A stretch of DNA of 64,000 nt from Firmicutes bacterium HGW-Firmicutes-2 (GTDB taxonomy: Bacteria > Bacillota > Clostridia > Lachnospirales > Vallitaleaceae). The position numbers and the translations under genes are program-made. This document shows positions 38,225-47,654 of the stretch, one piece after another. Location of the stretch: assembly GCA_002841495.1 (NCBI GenBank), contig PGZV01000007.1, positions 78,729-142,728 of the forward strand. The letters run 5' to 3'. The notes below the pieces were generated by a model. The model searched no databases. It worked only from the letters and a program-made list of their open reading frames with translations, and had not been told where the DNA came from. Positions within the stretch are counted from its first letter, which is position 1; every line of letters starts with the position of its first letter.

Positions 38225-39514
38225 ATGATTGCACTGACCCATGTCAATTATTATGATTTTAAGACCTATGCCAAAGATCAATATATTATTTTTGATGATA
38301 AAATAATTGAGGTTGGGCCTATGGCGAACTTTGTGAATGAGGACTATGAAATAATAGAAGGCAAAGATCAATTGGTTATGCCGGGTTTGATTAATGGTCA
38401 CCATCATATTTACTCAACTTTTGCAAGAGGCTTAGCATTGCCTTTTGACCCTGAGAATTTTCAAGAAATATTGGATCAATTATGGTGGAAGCTGGATGGT
38501 AGCCAAGATCTGGACAATGTGTATTATTCCGGAATTGTAAGTGGTGTTGAAGGCGTCAAAAACGGTATCACGACAATCATTGACCATCATGCCAGTGGCC
38601 TAGATATTAAAGGCTCGTTGGAAACCTTAAAAAAGGCCATATGTGATGAAGTCGGTCAAAGGGGTATATTCTGCTTTGAAAGTAGCGACCGTTTTGATAT
38701 AGACGCCTGCATTGAAGAGAATCTAAGCTTTGCTAAGAAATATCAGACGACTAAAACAGCAGGCTTATTTGGTCTTCATGCGGCTATGTCCTTATCAGAG
38801 GAAAGTCTTACTAAGATTTCAAAAGTCATTGATGATATACCAATCCATATACATGTAGCTGAAAGTCATATGGACGAAGACTTAAGTTTGGAGCGATATG
38901 GTGAACGGATTATCCATAGACTGGATCGACACCAACTCTTAAACAAAAACAGTCTTTTGGTTCACTGTCTTTACATTGATGATGGGGAAGCAGATATTAT
39001 TAGTAGAAGCAAATGTACAGTAGCCCTGAATGCTACATCAAATATGAACAATGGTGTAGGCTTACCGGACCATAAACTTTTTAAAAGAGCAGGCATACCG
39101 GTAATTATCGGTAATGACGGAATAGGAAGTGGCATAACGCCGGAATGGCTTAACTTAAATTTTGCCATGCATCATAGGGATTTGACACCGGTTGAATTTG
39201 GTTTGGGTCAAGTCCTGGAAATGGTCAATCAAACATATGTATATGCATCAAGCATTCTAGGTTGCAAGCTTGGACGGATTGGGCCAGGTTATGAAGCTGA
39301 TTTGTTGATGATACCGTATATTCCGCCTACACCTATGAATAAGGATAATGCCTTTGGTCATGTATGTTTTGGATTGGCAAATAACTTTAACCCAAGCCAT
39401 GTTTGGTGTGGTGGTAAGAAGGTCTTAGATCATTATAAGATCAAGGACAATCTTATGGACACTTATAGAGAAGCATCAAAGTCAGCTAGGCAATTGTGGG
39501 ATAGAATACAATAA
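38225..39514 (+). CDS. ssnA: SsnA-family amidohydrolase
   Basis: 429 aa. Metal-dependent aminohydrolase of the ATZ/TRZ-guanine deaminase superfamily: VMPGLINGHHHIYSTFARGL with the HxH pair, HIHVAESHMDED (His), the later VGNDG-like IIGNDGIGSG (Asp). SsnA is a recurrent member of purine/selenium-linked clusters; its exact substrate is not settled to my knowledge. GTTAGGAGGGTGACCCC precedes ATG. Confidence 0.86.
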   Translation: MIALTHVNYYDFKTYAKDQYIIFDDKIIEVGPMANFVNEDYEIIEGKDQLVMPGLINGHHHIYSTFARGLALPFDPENFQEILDQLWWKLDGSQDLDNVYYSGIVSGVEGVKNGITTIIDHHASGLDIKGSLETLKKAICDEVGQRGIFCFESSDRFDIDACIEENLSFAKKYQTTKTAGLFGLHAAMSLSEESLTKISKVIDDIPIHIHVAESHMDEDLSLERYGERIIHRLDRHQLLNKNSLLVHCLYIDDGEADIISRSKCTVALNATSNMNNGVGLPDHKLFKRAGIPVIIGNDGIGSGITPEWLNLNFAMHHRDLTPVEFGLGQVLEMVNQTYVYASSILGCKLGRIGPGYEADLLMIPYIPPTPMNKDNAFGHVCFGLANNFNPSHVWCGGKKVLDHYKIKDNLMDTYREASKSARQLWDRIQ

Positions 39515-39565
39515 AGATGATAAAGGCATAAGTTAAGAGGTATAAAATAAAAAGGGGGTAATACC

Positions 39566-40645
39566 ATGAAATTAGATATAAGTTTTGATGGGTTAACATT
39601 AAAAAACCCGTTAATGCCGGCATCGGGTCCTTTGGTAGGAGATCTTGAAAAGTTGAACTTCATTCGAGATGAAGGTGTAGGTGCTGTTGTTACCAAAACC
39701 ATTTCATCAAAAGCAGCCGTCGTACCCAGACCTTGTATTTATGGTGATCGGTATTTTGTTATGAATTCTGAGCTTTGGTCAGAACATAGCAAAGAAATGT
39801 GGCTTGAAGAAATATTACCGAATTATGATAAAGCAGGTGCACCTTTAATTATTTCGGTAGGGTACACCAAAGAAGATATGGCACTTTTGATACCTTTACT
39901 AGACCCTTACGCAGATGCATTTGAGATATCTACCCATTATGTAGGCAAGGATTTATCGGTGATCAGGGATACAGTACGCACCATCAGAGCCCATACAACA
40001 AAACCTATCTATATGAAAGTCAGCCCTCACATGGATGATCCGGTTGCCTTTGCTAGAGCAGTTAGAGAAGCCGGTGCCAGCGGTATCGCCGCTATTAATT
40101 CCCTTGGCCCGACGATGAAAATTGATTTGAAATCTAGAGAAATTATTTATGGTGGTGAAAGTGGTTTTGTTTGGACGTCCGGTCCCGCCATTAAGAACCT
40201 GGCTTTGGCAACAGTTTATAAGATTAAGCAAGCTATGCCGGATTTTACCGTTATTGGTGTTGGCGGCGTTTCTAGTGCCGATGATGTTATAGAATTCCTA
40301 TTAGCAGGTGCCAGTGGTGTTCAGATGTTGTCAGCAGCGTTATTAAAAGGCAAGGATCTATACAGCAAAATTATAGAAGATCTACCAAAAGCACTTGAAA
40401 AATATGGTTTTTCTTCTATTGAAGAAGTCACCAGGGTTGGACTTACCAAGACAATTAGCTATGAACCGGTTGTACCAAGTGTGGATACGCAACTTTGTAC
40501 CCAGTGTATGCTATGTGTGAAGATTTGTCCGTATTTTGCAATCCGTTTTGAGACGCAGATTCTATTTGATCAGGAAAAATGTTTCGGTTGTCATTTATGT
40601 GTCAGTAAATGCCCGGTAAAAGCCATATATCTAGAAGACAAGTAA
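39566..40645 (+). CDS. PreA-like dihydropyrimidine/dihydroorotate dehydrogenase-type Fe-S flavoprotein
   Basis: 359 aa. TIM-barrel FMN domain of the dihydroorotate dehydrogenase superfamily (about 1-295): start SFDGLTLKNPLMPASGPLVG, YMKVSPHMDD, GVGGVSSADDVIEFLLAGAS. C-terminal bacterial ferredoxin module with two [4Fe-4S] motifs, CTQCMLCVKICP (311-322) and CFGCHLCVSKCP (339-350). Layout equals PreA, the catalytic half of NADH-dependent dihydropyrimidine dehydrogenase, but no PreT partner is adjacent. It sits where yge/ygf clusters have the YgfK reductase, so a reductive step on a purine-derived ring is a reasonable inference. Confidence 0.85.
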   Translation: MKLDISFDGLTLKNPLMPASGPLVGDLEKLNFIRDEGVGAVVTKTISSKAAVVPRPCIYGDRYFVMNSELWSEHSKEMWLEEILPNYDKAGAPLIISVGYTKEDMALLIPLLDPYADAFEISTHYVGKDLSVIRDTVRTIRAHTTKPIYMKVSPHMDDPVAFARAVREAGASGIAAINSLGPTMKIDLKSREIIYGGESGFVWTSGPAIKNLALATVYKIKQAMPDFTVIGVGGVSSADDVIEFLLAGASGVQMLSAALLKGKDLYSKIIEDLPKALEKYGFSSIEEVTRVGLTKTISYEPVVPSVDTQLCTQCMLCVKICPYFAIRFETQILFDQEKCFGCHLCVSKCPVKAIYLEDK

Positions 40646-40664
40646 AAATATAACTGGAGGTGGT

Positions 40665-42758
40665 ATGGTGTTAGACATTAGCAAGTCCATTAATAAGGTG
40701 GACAATTTTGAGAAAATAACAGGTACAGCCAAATATATTGACGATATCAAGCCGGAAGGGTGCCTCTATGCAAAAACGTTAAGGGCAACCATTTCAAGGG
40801 GTCGCATTGTTTCAAGAAAATATCCGGACATGCCCGAGGGATATGCTATTGTTGATTATCAAGACATTAGCGGTCAAAATATTGTAAAAATCATTTTTGA
40901 TGATATGCCGGTTTTTGTTGAAGAGACCGTCAATTATTTTGGTGAACCTATTTTATTGGTGGTCGGTGAAGATAAAGCCACTATTATGAGTTTGATGCAT
41001 CAGATTAGCATTCAATATGAAACAGAAGAACCGGTTTATGATTATGTAGACAGTAAAATTCATAAAAGTTATATCAAAGGCCAAGGTGAAGCTGTTTTTG
41101 ATAAGGCTTATAAGATTATTGAACATACCTATGAGACAGGTTATCAAGAGCATGTTTACATAGAGCCACAAGGTGTCATTGCTTTATATGAACCGGATAA
41201 GATTTCTCTTATTGGTTCTATTCAATGTCCTTATTATGTTAAGAACGCGCTTATGAGTGTATTGGATTGTAATGAAGATGAAGTTAGGGTGGAACAAGCG
41301 ACAACAGGTGGTGCTTTTGGCGGGAAAGAAGAGTTTCCGTCTTTAATAGCCTGTCAGGTAGTCGTAGCTGCTAAGAAGATGAAAAAGCCGATTAAGCTCA
41401 TCTATGGTAGAGAAGAAGATATGGCTTATACAACAAAACGTCACCCTGCAAAGATTAAGATTGAAGCTGCCATTTCAAAAGAACATGAGATTCTAGGGCT
41501 TCGAACACATGTTGGTTTAGATGGTGGCGCTTATATAGGCCTATCAGGTGTTGTTTTATTAAGAGCTATGATTGCGGCAACCGGCGCCTATACCATTGAT
41601 AACCTATGTGTGTCAGGCGATGTTTATATAACCAATACAGTACCAACAGGTGCTTTTAGAGGCTTTGGCGCACCACAGATGATTTTTGCCGTAGAAATGA
41701 TGATCCATCATATTGCAAAAGAACTAAAAGAAGATGCCTACAAATTAAGAATGAAATATTTGGCAAAGACAGGTGATGTAACATCTACCAGTGGTCATTT
41801 TATTGAACCCATTATTATGGAAAATATGATTCAAAAGGCGATGCTGATGTCTGACTATGAAGCCAAAATAAAAAAATACAGTCATGACAATATGAATAAA
41901 GGTATTGGTATGAGTTGGTTTCTTCACGGATGTGGGTTTACAGGTAGTGGTGAGCAAGTTCATATCAAAGCAATCGTACGACTGAAAAAAGATGAATCCA
42001 ATAGGGTGCATATATTGGTTGCCAGCACAGATATGGGCCAAGGTATTAAAACAACCTTTAGAAAACTGGTCGCTCACAAACTGAATATACCCATGGAGCA
42101 AGTCATCTTTGAGAATCCGGATACGGATAAAGTGCCTGACTCCGGCCCCACAGTGGCATCCCGTACCATGATGATTGTGGGTGGTTTGTTGGCAAAAGCG
42201 GCAGATCAGCTTAAGCAACAATGGAAAGATCAAGAAGAAGTGATGGTTGAAGAACGATATAAACAGCCGGAACACATAAGGTGGGATGATGAGACTTTAC
42301 AAGGTGATGCGTACCCGGCGTATTCATGGGGCATAAATGTTGTTGAGGTCGAAGTGGACCCGGTTACCTTTGAAGTGACCTTACTTGGTGTTTGGTCGGT
42401 TTATGATGTGGGTAAAGCCATTGATGAACAGGTTATTCTTGGACAGGCAGATGGCGGTTTACTACAAGGTATTAGCTACGGCATGCTTGAAGTGATGAAA
42501 AACAAAGACGGACGGATACAACAAAAAACCGTAACGGATTATATCATACCTACAGCCAAAGATACGGTATTTATGGAAACGGAACTGATGGACAACCCTT
42601 ATGCGCTTGGTCCTTATGGTGCAAAAGGTGCTGGTGAGCTCACTTTAATTGGTGGTGCACCTGCTGTTGCTCTGGCGATAGAAAATGCAATTGGTAAGCA
42701 TGTAACTCAGATACCTGTGGTACCGGAATACATTATGGAGTTGATGAAAAATGGTTGA
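40665..42758 (+). CDS. Molybdenum hydroxylase 2, molybdopterin-binding subunit
   Basis: 697 aa, about 70 shorter than the first Mo subunit and clearly a distinct paralogue. Hammerhead domain with KITGTAKYIDDIKPEGCLYA, then TTGGAFGGKEEFPSL, VPTGAFRGFGAPQMIF, ASTDMGQGIKTTFRKL, DSGPTVASRT and C-terminal GPYGAKGAGELTLIGG with the catalytic Glu. The AFRGFGAPQ and GGKEE motifs are closer to classic xanthine dehydrogenases than those of set 1. The start is GTG-adjacent ATG/GTG in GGAGGTGGTATGGTG; 40665 is used (MVLDISKS). It overlaps the 2Fe-2S gene by 8 nt. Confidence 0.9.
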   Translation: MVLDISKSINKVDNFEKITGTAKYIDDIKPEGCLYAKTLRATISRGRIVSRKYPDMPEGYAIVDYQDISGQNIVKIIFDDMPVFVEETVNYFGEPILLVVGEDKATIMSLMHQISIQYETEEPVYDYVDSKIHKSYIKGQGEAVFDKAYKIIEHTYETGYQEHVYIEPQGVIALYEPDKISLIGSIQCPYYVKNALMSVLDCNEDEVRVEQATTGGAFGGKEEFPSLIACQVVVAAKKMKKPIKLIYGREEDMAYTTKRHPAKIKIEAAISKEHEILGLRTHVGLDGGAYIGLSGVVLLRAMIAATGAYTIDNLCVSGDVYITNTVPTGAFRGFGAPQMIFAVEMMIHHIAKELKEDAYKLRMKYLAKTGDVTSTSGHFIEPIIMENMIQKAMLMSDYEAKIKKYSHDNMNKGIGMSWFLHGCGFTGSGEQVHIKAIVRLKKDESNRVHILVASTDMGQGIKTTFRKLVAHKLNIPMEQVIFENPDTDKVPDSGPTVASRTMMIVGGLLAKAADQLKQQWKDQEEVMVEERYKQPEHIRWDDETLQGDAYPAYSWGINVVEVEVDPVTFEVTLLGVWSVYDVGKAIDEQVILGQADGGLLQGISYGMLEVMKNKDGRIQQKTVTDYIIPTAKDTVFMETELMDNPYALGPYGAKGAGELTLIGGAPAVALAIENAIGKHVTQIPVVPEYIMELMKNG

Positions 42759-43224
42759 AGTAAGATTTGAATTAAACGGAGAAACAGTTATCACAAAAGA
42801 TGATCCGACAAAAAGACTATTAGATGTTATAAGGACAAGCTTTGGCCTGACCGGTCCGAAAGAAGGCTGTGGCGAAGGAGAATGTGGTGGATGTGCTGTA
42901 CTCATAGATCATAAAATAATGAATGCCTGTATAACGCCTCTTGGCAATGTTCATGGAAAATCCGTGGTGACCATCGAGGCATTTGCCAAAACTCAAAGAG
43001 GACAGACCATTAGAAAAGCATTTGAAACCCATGGTGCTGTTCAATGCGGCATATGTACACCAGGTATGGTCATAGCTACAGAATCCTTACTCCATGCCAA
43101 TCCTCATCCAACTGAGGCTGAGATCAGAGAAGGTTTGTCCGGTAATTTATGCCGCTGTACAGGCTATAATATGATTGTCAAAGCCATTTTATCCTTAGTT
43201 GAAAAGGAGGGATCTTTGTGGTAA
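42751..43224 (+). CDS. Molybdenum hydroxylase 2, [2Fe-2S] subunit
   Basis: 157 aa. First cluster GCGEGECGGCAVLIDH, second CGICTPG and NLCRCTGY. It starts within the end of the Mo subunit and ends inside the start of the FAD subunit, so all three are translationally coupled. Confidence 0.95.
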   Translation: MVEVRFELNGETVITKDDPTKRLLDVIRTSFGLTGPKEGCGEGECGGCAVLIDHKIMNACITPLGNVHGKSVVTIEAFAKTQRGQTIRKAFETHGAVQCGICTPGMVIATESLLHANPHPTEAEIREGLSGNLCRCTGYNMIVKAILSLVEKEGSLW

Positions 43225-44069
43225 ATACCCATTACCCAACATCTTATGAAGAAGCCCTTGAACTTTTAAATATCTACAAACCGACGATTGTTGCAGGTGG
43301 TACAGATCTTATGGTCAGGAAAAGAGCATGGAGCGATTTGCCTACAAACTTTGACCGGGACGTGTTATTTGTTGGGCAATTGGAAGAACTGAATTATATC
43401 GATCGCCAAGGTAGTAACATCCATATCGGTGCAGGCGTGACACTAGAAGATATTATGGATCATTTTCATACACCGGCTTTGTTATCAGAAGCCATCAAAA
43501 TTATGGCTTCACCGGCTATAAGACATAGTGCAACTTTAGCCGGTAATGTGGTGAATGCATCACCGGCAGGCGATACTTTACCGGTACTGTATGTTCTTGA
43601 TAGTGTGATCGTATTGGAATCTGTAGAAGGTATAAGACATGTGCCTATTAACGCCTTTATTACTGGCCCGGGTAAGACAATCATCAATGACAATGAAATG
43701 ATTAAAGAAATCATCTTATCCGGTCATAAGTTTAATCATAAGGTCTATAGGAAGGTTGGCGGACGTAAAGCGGATGCCATCTCAAAGTTATCTGTTTGTC
43801 TAATTATGGACACTAAAAAAGGCATGATTCAGAACTTTAGAGCAGCTTTTGGCGCGGTTGGGCCTACGGTTGTAAGAGATCTAGCAATAGAGTCCAAACT
43901 TATAGGTAAATCATTGGATTGGCTGGATGAAAATATTGAAGAAATCGGCAAATGGTACGAGCCCATAATAAAGCCTATCGATGACCAAAGGTCTTCGGCA
44001 TCCTATCGAAAAGCATGCACCATTAACCTGCTCACGGATTTTATAAAGCATATAAAACATCATGCATAG
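43218..44069 (+). CDS. Molybdenum hydroxylase 2, FAD-binding subunit
   Basis: 283 aa. GTG start after AAAAGGAGGGATCTTT. FAD motifs TIVAGGTDLMVRKRA (about 18-32) and RHSATLAGNVVNASPAGDTL (about 98-117), then the C-terminal CODH-flavoprotein domain with KVYRKVGGRKADAISKLSV. Set 2 is ordered Mo, 2Fe-2S, FAD, the reverse of set 1. Confidence 0.92.
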   Translation: MVNTHYPTSYEEALELLNIYKPTIVAGGTDLMVRKRAWSDLPTNFDRDVLFVGQLEELNYIDRQGSNIHIGAGVTLEDIMDHFHTPALLSEAIKIMASPAIRHSATLAGNVVNASPAGDTLPVLYVLDSVIVLESVEGIRHVPINAFITGPGKTIINDNEMIKEIILSGHKFNHKVYRKVGGRKADAISKLSVCLIMDTKKGMIQNFRAAFGAVGPTVVRDLAIESKLIGKSLDWLDENIEEIGKWYEPIIKPIDDQRSSASYRKACTINLLTDFIKHIKHHA

Positions 44070-44101
44070 AATCTCAATGATTTATAAGCGGAGGTAGGAC
44101 A

Positions 44102-44638
44102 ATGTTAGGCGAAAAAATAAGACTAAGACGTATTGAAAAATCCATGAGCTTAAAAGAACTTGCTGAGGCATCCGGCTTAACTTCAGGATTCATTAGTCAG
44201 ATAGAGAGAGACCTTGCCGAACCCTCCATCACATCTTTAAGAAAGATTGCTGAAGCATTGGAGGTAGCCGTATTTCATTTTTTTATTGAAGAAATGCATG
44301 AGAATCCGGTGGTAAGAAAAAATGAACGACAACCTATACAATTTCCCGGTTCAAAGGTTTCTTATGAGTTACTGTCACCGGATTTAAACCGTCAAATGGA
44401 GACTTTTCTTGGAAAACTTGAACCAGGTGGTGTTACGTGTGATGAACCTATGGCCCATGCAGGTGAAGAAGTGATTTTTGTTTTAGAAGGAGAAATGCTC
44501 ATACGTATTGGTAATACAACCTATAATTTATCAGAAGGTGACACCATATACTATTACGCCAATATACCCCATCAGATTGAGAATTCGGGTAAGCATTTAT
44601 TAAGTTTTTTGTCTACAATTACCCCACCAAGATTCTAA
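44102..44638 (+). CDS. XRE-family transcription regulator with cupin domain
   Basis: 178 aa. N-terminal helix-turn-helix (about 1-62): IRLRRIEKSMSLKELAEASG, LTSGFISQIERDLAEPSITS. C-terminal cupin (about 100-170) with HAGEEVIFVLEGEM and an HQIENSG ligand region, expected to bind a small molecule. SinR/PuuR-like architecture. Its place inside the island suggests it senses a purine or pathway intermediate; the target site was not identified. GGAGGTAGGACA precedes ATG. Confidence 0.9.
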   Translation: MLGEKIRLRRIEKSMSLKELAEASGLTSGFISQIERDLAEPSITSLRKIAEALEVAVFHFFIEEMHENPVVRKNERQPIQFPGSKVSYELLSPDLNRQMETFLGKLEPGGVTCDEPMAHAGEEVIFVLEGEMLIRIGNTTYNLSEGDTIYYYANIPHQIENSGKHLLSFLSTITPPRF

Positions 44639-44676
44639 GGTCTTACTAGAGGTATTAGCAATTTAGGAGGAATGAT

Positions 44677-46383
44677 ATGCCGATTAAAGAGATGATTATA
44701 GCAAGAGGTGACCAGAAAGCAGAGTTAGTACTAAAAAATTGTCAGGTTGTCAATGTACTTAACGGACAGATTGAATCCGGCGATATCGCCATAGAAAAAG
44801 GTCGAATTGTGGGTGTAGGTGAATATGAAGGTCATAATGAGATTGATCTGAATCATAAATATGTATGTCCGGGATTTATAGATGGTCATGTCCATATTGA
44901 ATCCTCAATGTTGACACCATCACAATTTTCAAGGTTGGTTATGCCAAAAGGAACCACCAGTATTATAGCGGATCCACATGAAATAGCAAATGTATGCGGT
45001 TTAAATGGCATTGAATATATGTTAAAAGCCAGTGAAAAAGTACCCCTTGATATCTATATCATGTTGCCGTCTTGTGTACCCTCTACAGAATTTGAAGTGG
45101 CAGGTGCCATCTTGTTAGCAAAGGATCTTAAGAAATTGAAAGATCATCCTAGGGTCATAGGTCTTGGCGAGATGATGAATTATCCAGGTGTTATTGCCGG
45201 CAACCCAATGGTCCACGAAAAAATAGATATGATGTCAGACCGTTTGATTGACGGTCATGCACCTGAAGTGACGGGCAAGGCACTCAACGCTTACATCTCT
45301 GCTGGGGTAAAGACAGATCATGAATGTACAACGAAAGAAGAAATGCTGGAAAAAGTCGGAAAAGGGATGTATGTCCACTTAAGAGAAGGTTCTGCGACGA
45401 GGAATCTTGACGCCCTTTTAAAAGGCGTAACACCAAGCAACAGTCGCAGGCTTATGTTTTGTACGGATGACAAGCAACCCATCGATATTATGAACGAAGG
45501 CCATATTGATCACAATGTAAGGCGCGCCATTGAACTGGGTCTTAGTCCCATTACAGCAATTCAAATGGCTACCTTAAATGTAGCAGAATGCTATAGCTTA
45601 AAAGGCAAAGGTGCCATAGCACCAGGCTATGAAGCGGACTTGTTAATTCTAGACAATCTGGAACACGTCAGTGTCAGTCAAGTTTATAAAAAAGGTGTAT
45701 TGGTAGCATCGGATCAAAAACCGCTTTTTGAAGCACCTCAGATAAAAGATGAAAGCGTACTTAATACAGTTAAGCTTGATAATACCCAGGCGATTAATCT
45801 GGACTTAAAGATTGCTACAGGCATTGCTAAGGTTATTGGACTAAAAGAGAGAAGCATCATTACGGATCTTGTAATACGGAAGGTAGATACCAAGGACGAT
45901 CTGTTTATTCATAATCCGAAGTTGGATCTTCTAAAGTTAGCCGTCATAGAACGACATCAAAACACAGGTAATGTAGGCATTGGACTTGTTGAAGGTTATG
46001 GTCTAAAACATGGCGCAGTGGGGCTAACGATCGCCCATGATTCACATAATGTTATTGTCATAGGTGATAACGATGGGGATATGAGACTTGCCATAGAAGA
46101 ACTCAAAAGATGTGATGGCGGTATGACCATCTGTAGAGATGGCGCGGTTATCGAGACGCTGAGGTTAGAAGTCGGTGGTCTTATGACCAATGCACCCCTT
46201 GAAGAGGTTATAGCCAAGATTAAGAAAATGGACCGTCTGGCCCTTGATAGTGGCGTCAGCACAAAGATTGAGCCATTTTTAACGTTGGCGTTTTTGGCAT
46301 TACCGGTCATACCGGAATTAAAGCTCACAGATCAAGGACTATTTGATGTTACACAATTTGCCTTTGTAGAAATAGATGTATAG
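44677..46383 (+). CDS. ade: Adenine deaminase
   Basis: 568 aa, converts adenine to hypoxanthine and ammonia, feeding hypoxanthine to the hydroxylases. It shows YVCPGFIDGHVHIESSMLTP (HxH and Glu), TTSIIADPHEIANVCG, FCTDDKQP and the C-terminal domain GLKHGAVGLTIAHDSHNVIV with PLEEVIAKI. Length and motifs match the bacterial AdeC/Ade family. TTAGGAGGAATG precedes ATG. Confidence 0.95.
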   Translation: MPIKEMIIARGDQKAELVLKNCQVVNVLNGQIESGDIAIEKGRIVGVGEYEGHNEIDLNHKYVCPGFIDGHVHIESSMLTPSQFSRLVMPKGTTSIIADPHEIANVCGLNGIEYMLKASEKVPLDIYIMLPSCVPSTEFEVAGAILLAKDLKKLKDHPRVIGLGEMMNYPGVIAGNPMVHEKIDMMSDRLIDGHAPEVTGKALNAYISAGVKTDHECTTKEEMLEKVGKGMYVHLREGSATRNLDALLKGVTPSNSRRLMFCTDDKQPIDIMNEGHIDHNVRRAIELGLSPITAIQMATLNVAECYSLKGKGAIAPGYEADLLILDNLEHVSVSQVYKKGVLVASDQKPLFEAPQIKDESVLNTVKLDNTQAINLDLKIATGIAKVIGLKERSIITDLVIRKVDTKDDLFIHNPKLDLLKLAVIERHQNTGNVGIGLVEGYGLKHGAVGLTIAHDSHNVIVIGDNDGDMRLAIEELKRCDGGMTICRDGAVIETLRLEVGGLMTNAPLEEVIAKIKKMDRLALDSGVSTKIEPFLTLAFLALPVIPELKLTDQGLFDVTQFAFVEIDV

Positions 46384-46397
46384 AAGGAGGACCTTAA

Positions 46398-47654
46398 ATG
46401 TCCTATGTATCAGGTTATACTTGTACACTATGTGAAAAAGAATATACAAACGACCATGGACCGATGACCACTTGCCCCATATGTGGTGATCTGGGCATCT
46501 TAGATGTGAATTATGATTATAAAAGTATAGCAAAAGTCTTAACCAGAGACGCTCTAAAAAACAATGAAGATAGAACCATCTGGCGTTATGCACCTTTATT
46601 GCCTGTTGAGTCCACCCATTTGCAGAAAACCCTTAAAGTAGGCGGAACACCCCTATACCGTAGCCATCAATTGGCGGGGCATATAGGTATAGAAACATTA
46701 TTTATAAAAGATGACAGTGTCAATCCGTCCGCCTCATTAAAAGACCGAGCCTCTGTGATAGCTGTTGTGAGAGCTATGGAAGAAGGCAAAGACACCATAG
46801 CTTGTAGCTCAACTGGGAATGCAGCCTCATCTTTAGCAGGTAACGCAGCTCATATGGGCCTTAAGACAGTCATCTTTGTCCCTAAGCGCGCGCCTAAAGG
46901 GAAACTAACCCAACTTCTGGTATATGGTGCTAAAGTGGTTTCTGTAGATGGTGATTATAGAAGCACTTTTGAATTGTCCAAAGCAGCCATTGATCATTAT
47001 GGTTGGTACAATAGGAATGCAGCCATAAATCCCTATCTTGTTGAAGGTAAAAAGACGGTGGCTCTAGAAATAGCTGAACAGTTGTCATTTGATGTACCGG
47101 ACTGGGTCGTTGTATCTGTAGGAGACGGATGTACCATAGCAGGGGTCTATAAAGGTTTCTATGACCTTATATCCATTGGCTTAATAGATAAAATGCCAAG
47201 GCTACTTGGGATTCAGGCTGAGGGATGTGCACCTTTTTACCATGCGTTCAAAGATAAAAAAGCATTAGAAGCCACAGAGGAAAATACCTTAGCAGACAGC
47301 ATTGCAGTTGGTGTACCCAGGAATCCGGTTAAAGGCATTCAAGCTGTGTCAGCTTCTAAGGGTACCTATCTAACCGTAACAGACCAAGAGATATTAGCAT
47401 CAATAGCTCTACTTGGAAGAACGGAGGGTATTTTCGGTGAACCAGCAGGTGTTGCAGGTGTAGCAGGTCTTAAAAAAGCACTTGAGGAAGGCATCATACA
47501 TAAAAAGGATAAAGTAGCAGTTATTGTAACAGGTAACGGACTTAAGGACGTTGAACACGGCATGGAAGCGGTGGGGGAACCTATGCGATTGAAGCCGGAC
47601 ATCCAAAGTTTTATAAAAATAATGAACGAAGCGGAGGGCATAACAAATGGGTAA
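46398..47654 (+). CDS. Threonine-synthase-like PLP enzyme with zinc-ribbon N-terminus
   Basis: 418 aa, fold-type II PLP enzyme. Zinc ribbon C9/C12/C26/C29 (YTCTLCEKE, TTCPICGD). The PLP lysine is in NPSASLKDRA (about K115), phosphate site ACSSTGNAASSLAGN (about 135-149), C-terminal ILASIALLGRTEGIFGEPAG. By sequence it would be called threonine synthase, but no homoserine gene is near and it forms a coupled pair with another PLP gene before ygeY. A beta-elimination on a purine-derived diamino or ureido acid is a plausible inferred role. AGAAGGAGGACC precedes ATG. Overlaps the next gene by 8 nt. Confidence 0.85.
   Translation: MSYVSGYTCTLCEKEYTNDHGPMTTCPICGDLGILDVNYDYKSIAKVLTRDALKNNEDRTIWRYAPLLPVESTHLQKTLKVGGTPLYRSHQLAGHIGIETLFIKDDSVNPSASLKDRASVIAVVRAMEEGKDTIACSSTGNAASSLAGNAAHMGLKTVIFVPKRAPKGKLTQLLVYGAKVVSVDGDYRSTFELSKAAIDHYGWYNRNAAINPYLVEGKKTVALEIAEQLSFDVPDWVVVSVGDGCTIAGVYKGFYDLISIGLIDKMPRLLGIQAEGCAPFYHAFKDKKALEATEENTLADSIAVGVPRNPVKGIQAVSASKGTYLTVTDQEILASIALLGRTEGIFGEPAGVAGVAGLKKALEEGIIHKKDKVAVIVTGNGLKDVEHGMEAVGEPMRLKPDIQSFIKIMNEAEGITNG

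Noticed and set aside
41745-42275. 176 aa minus-strand open frame inside the second Mo subunit
   Set aside because: No ribosome site; the plus strand encodes a clearly conserved enzyme, so this is a chance antisense frame.
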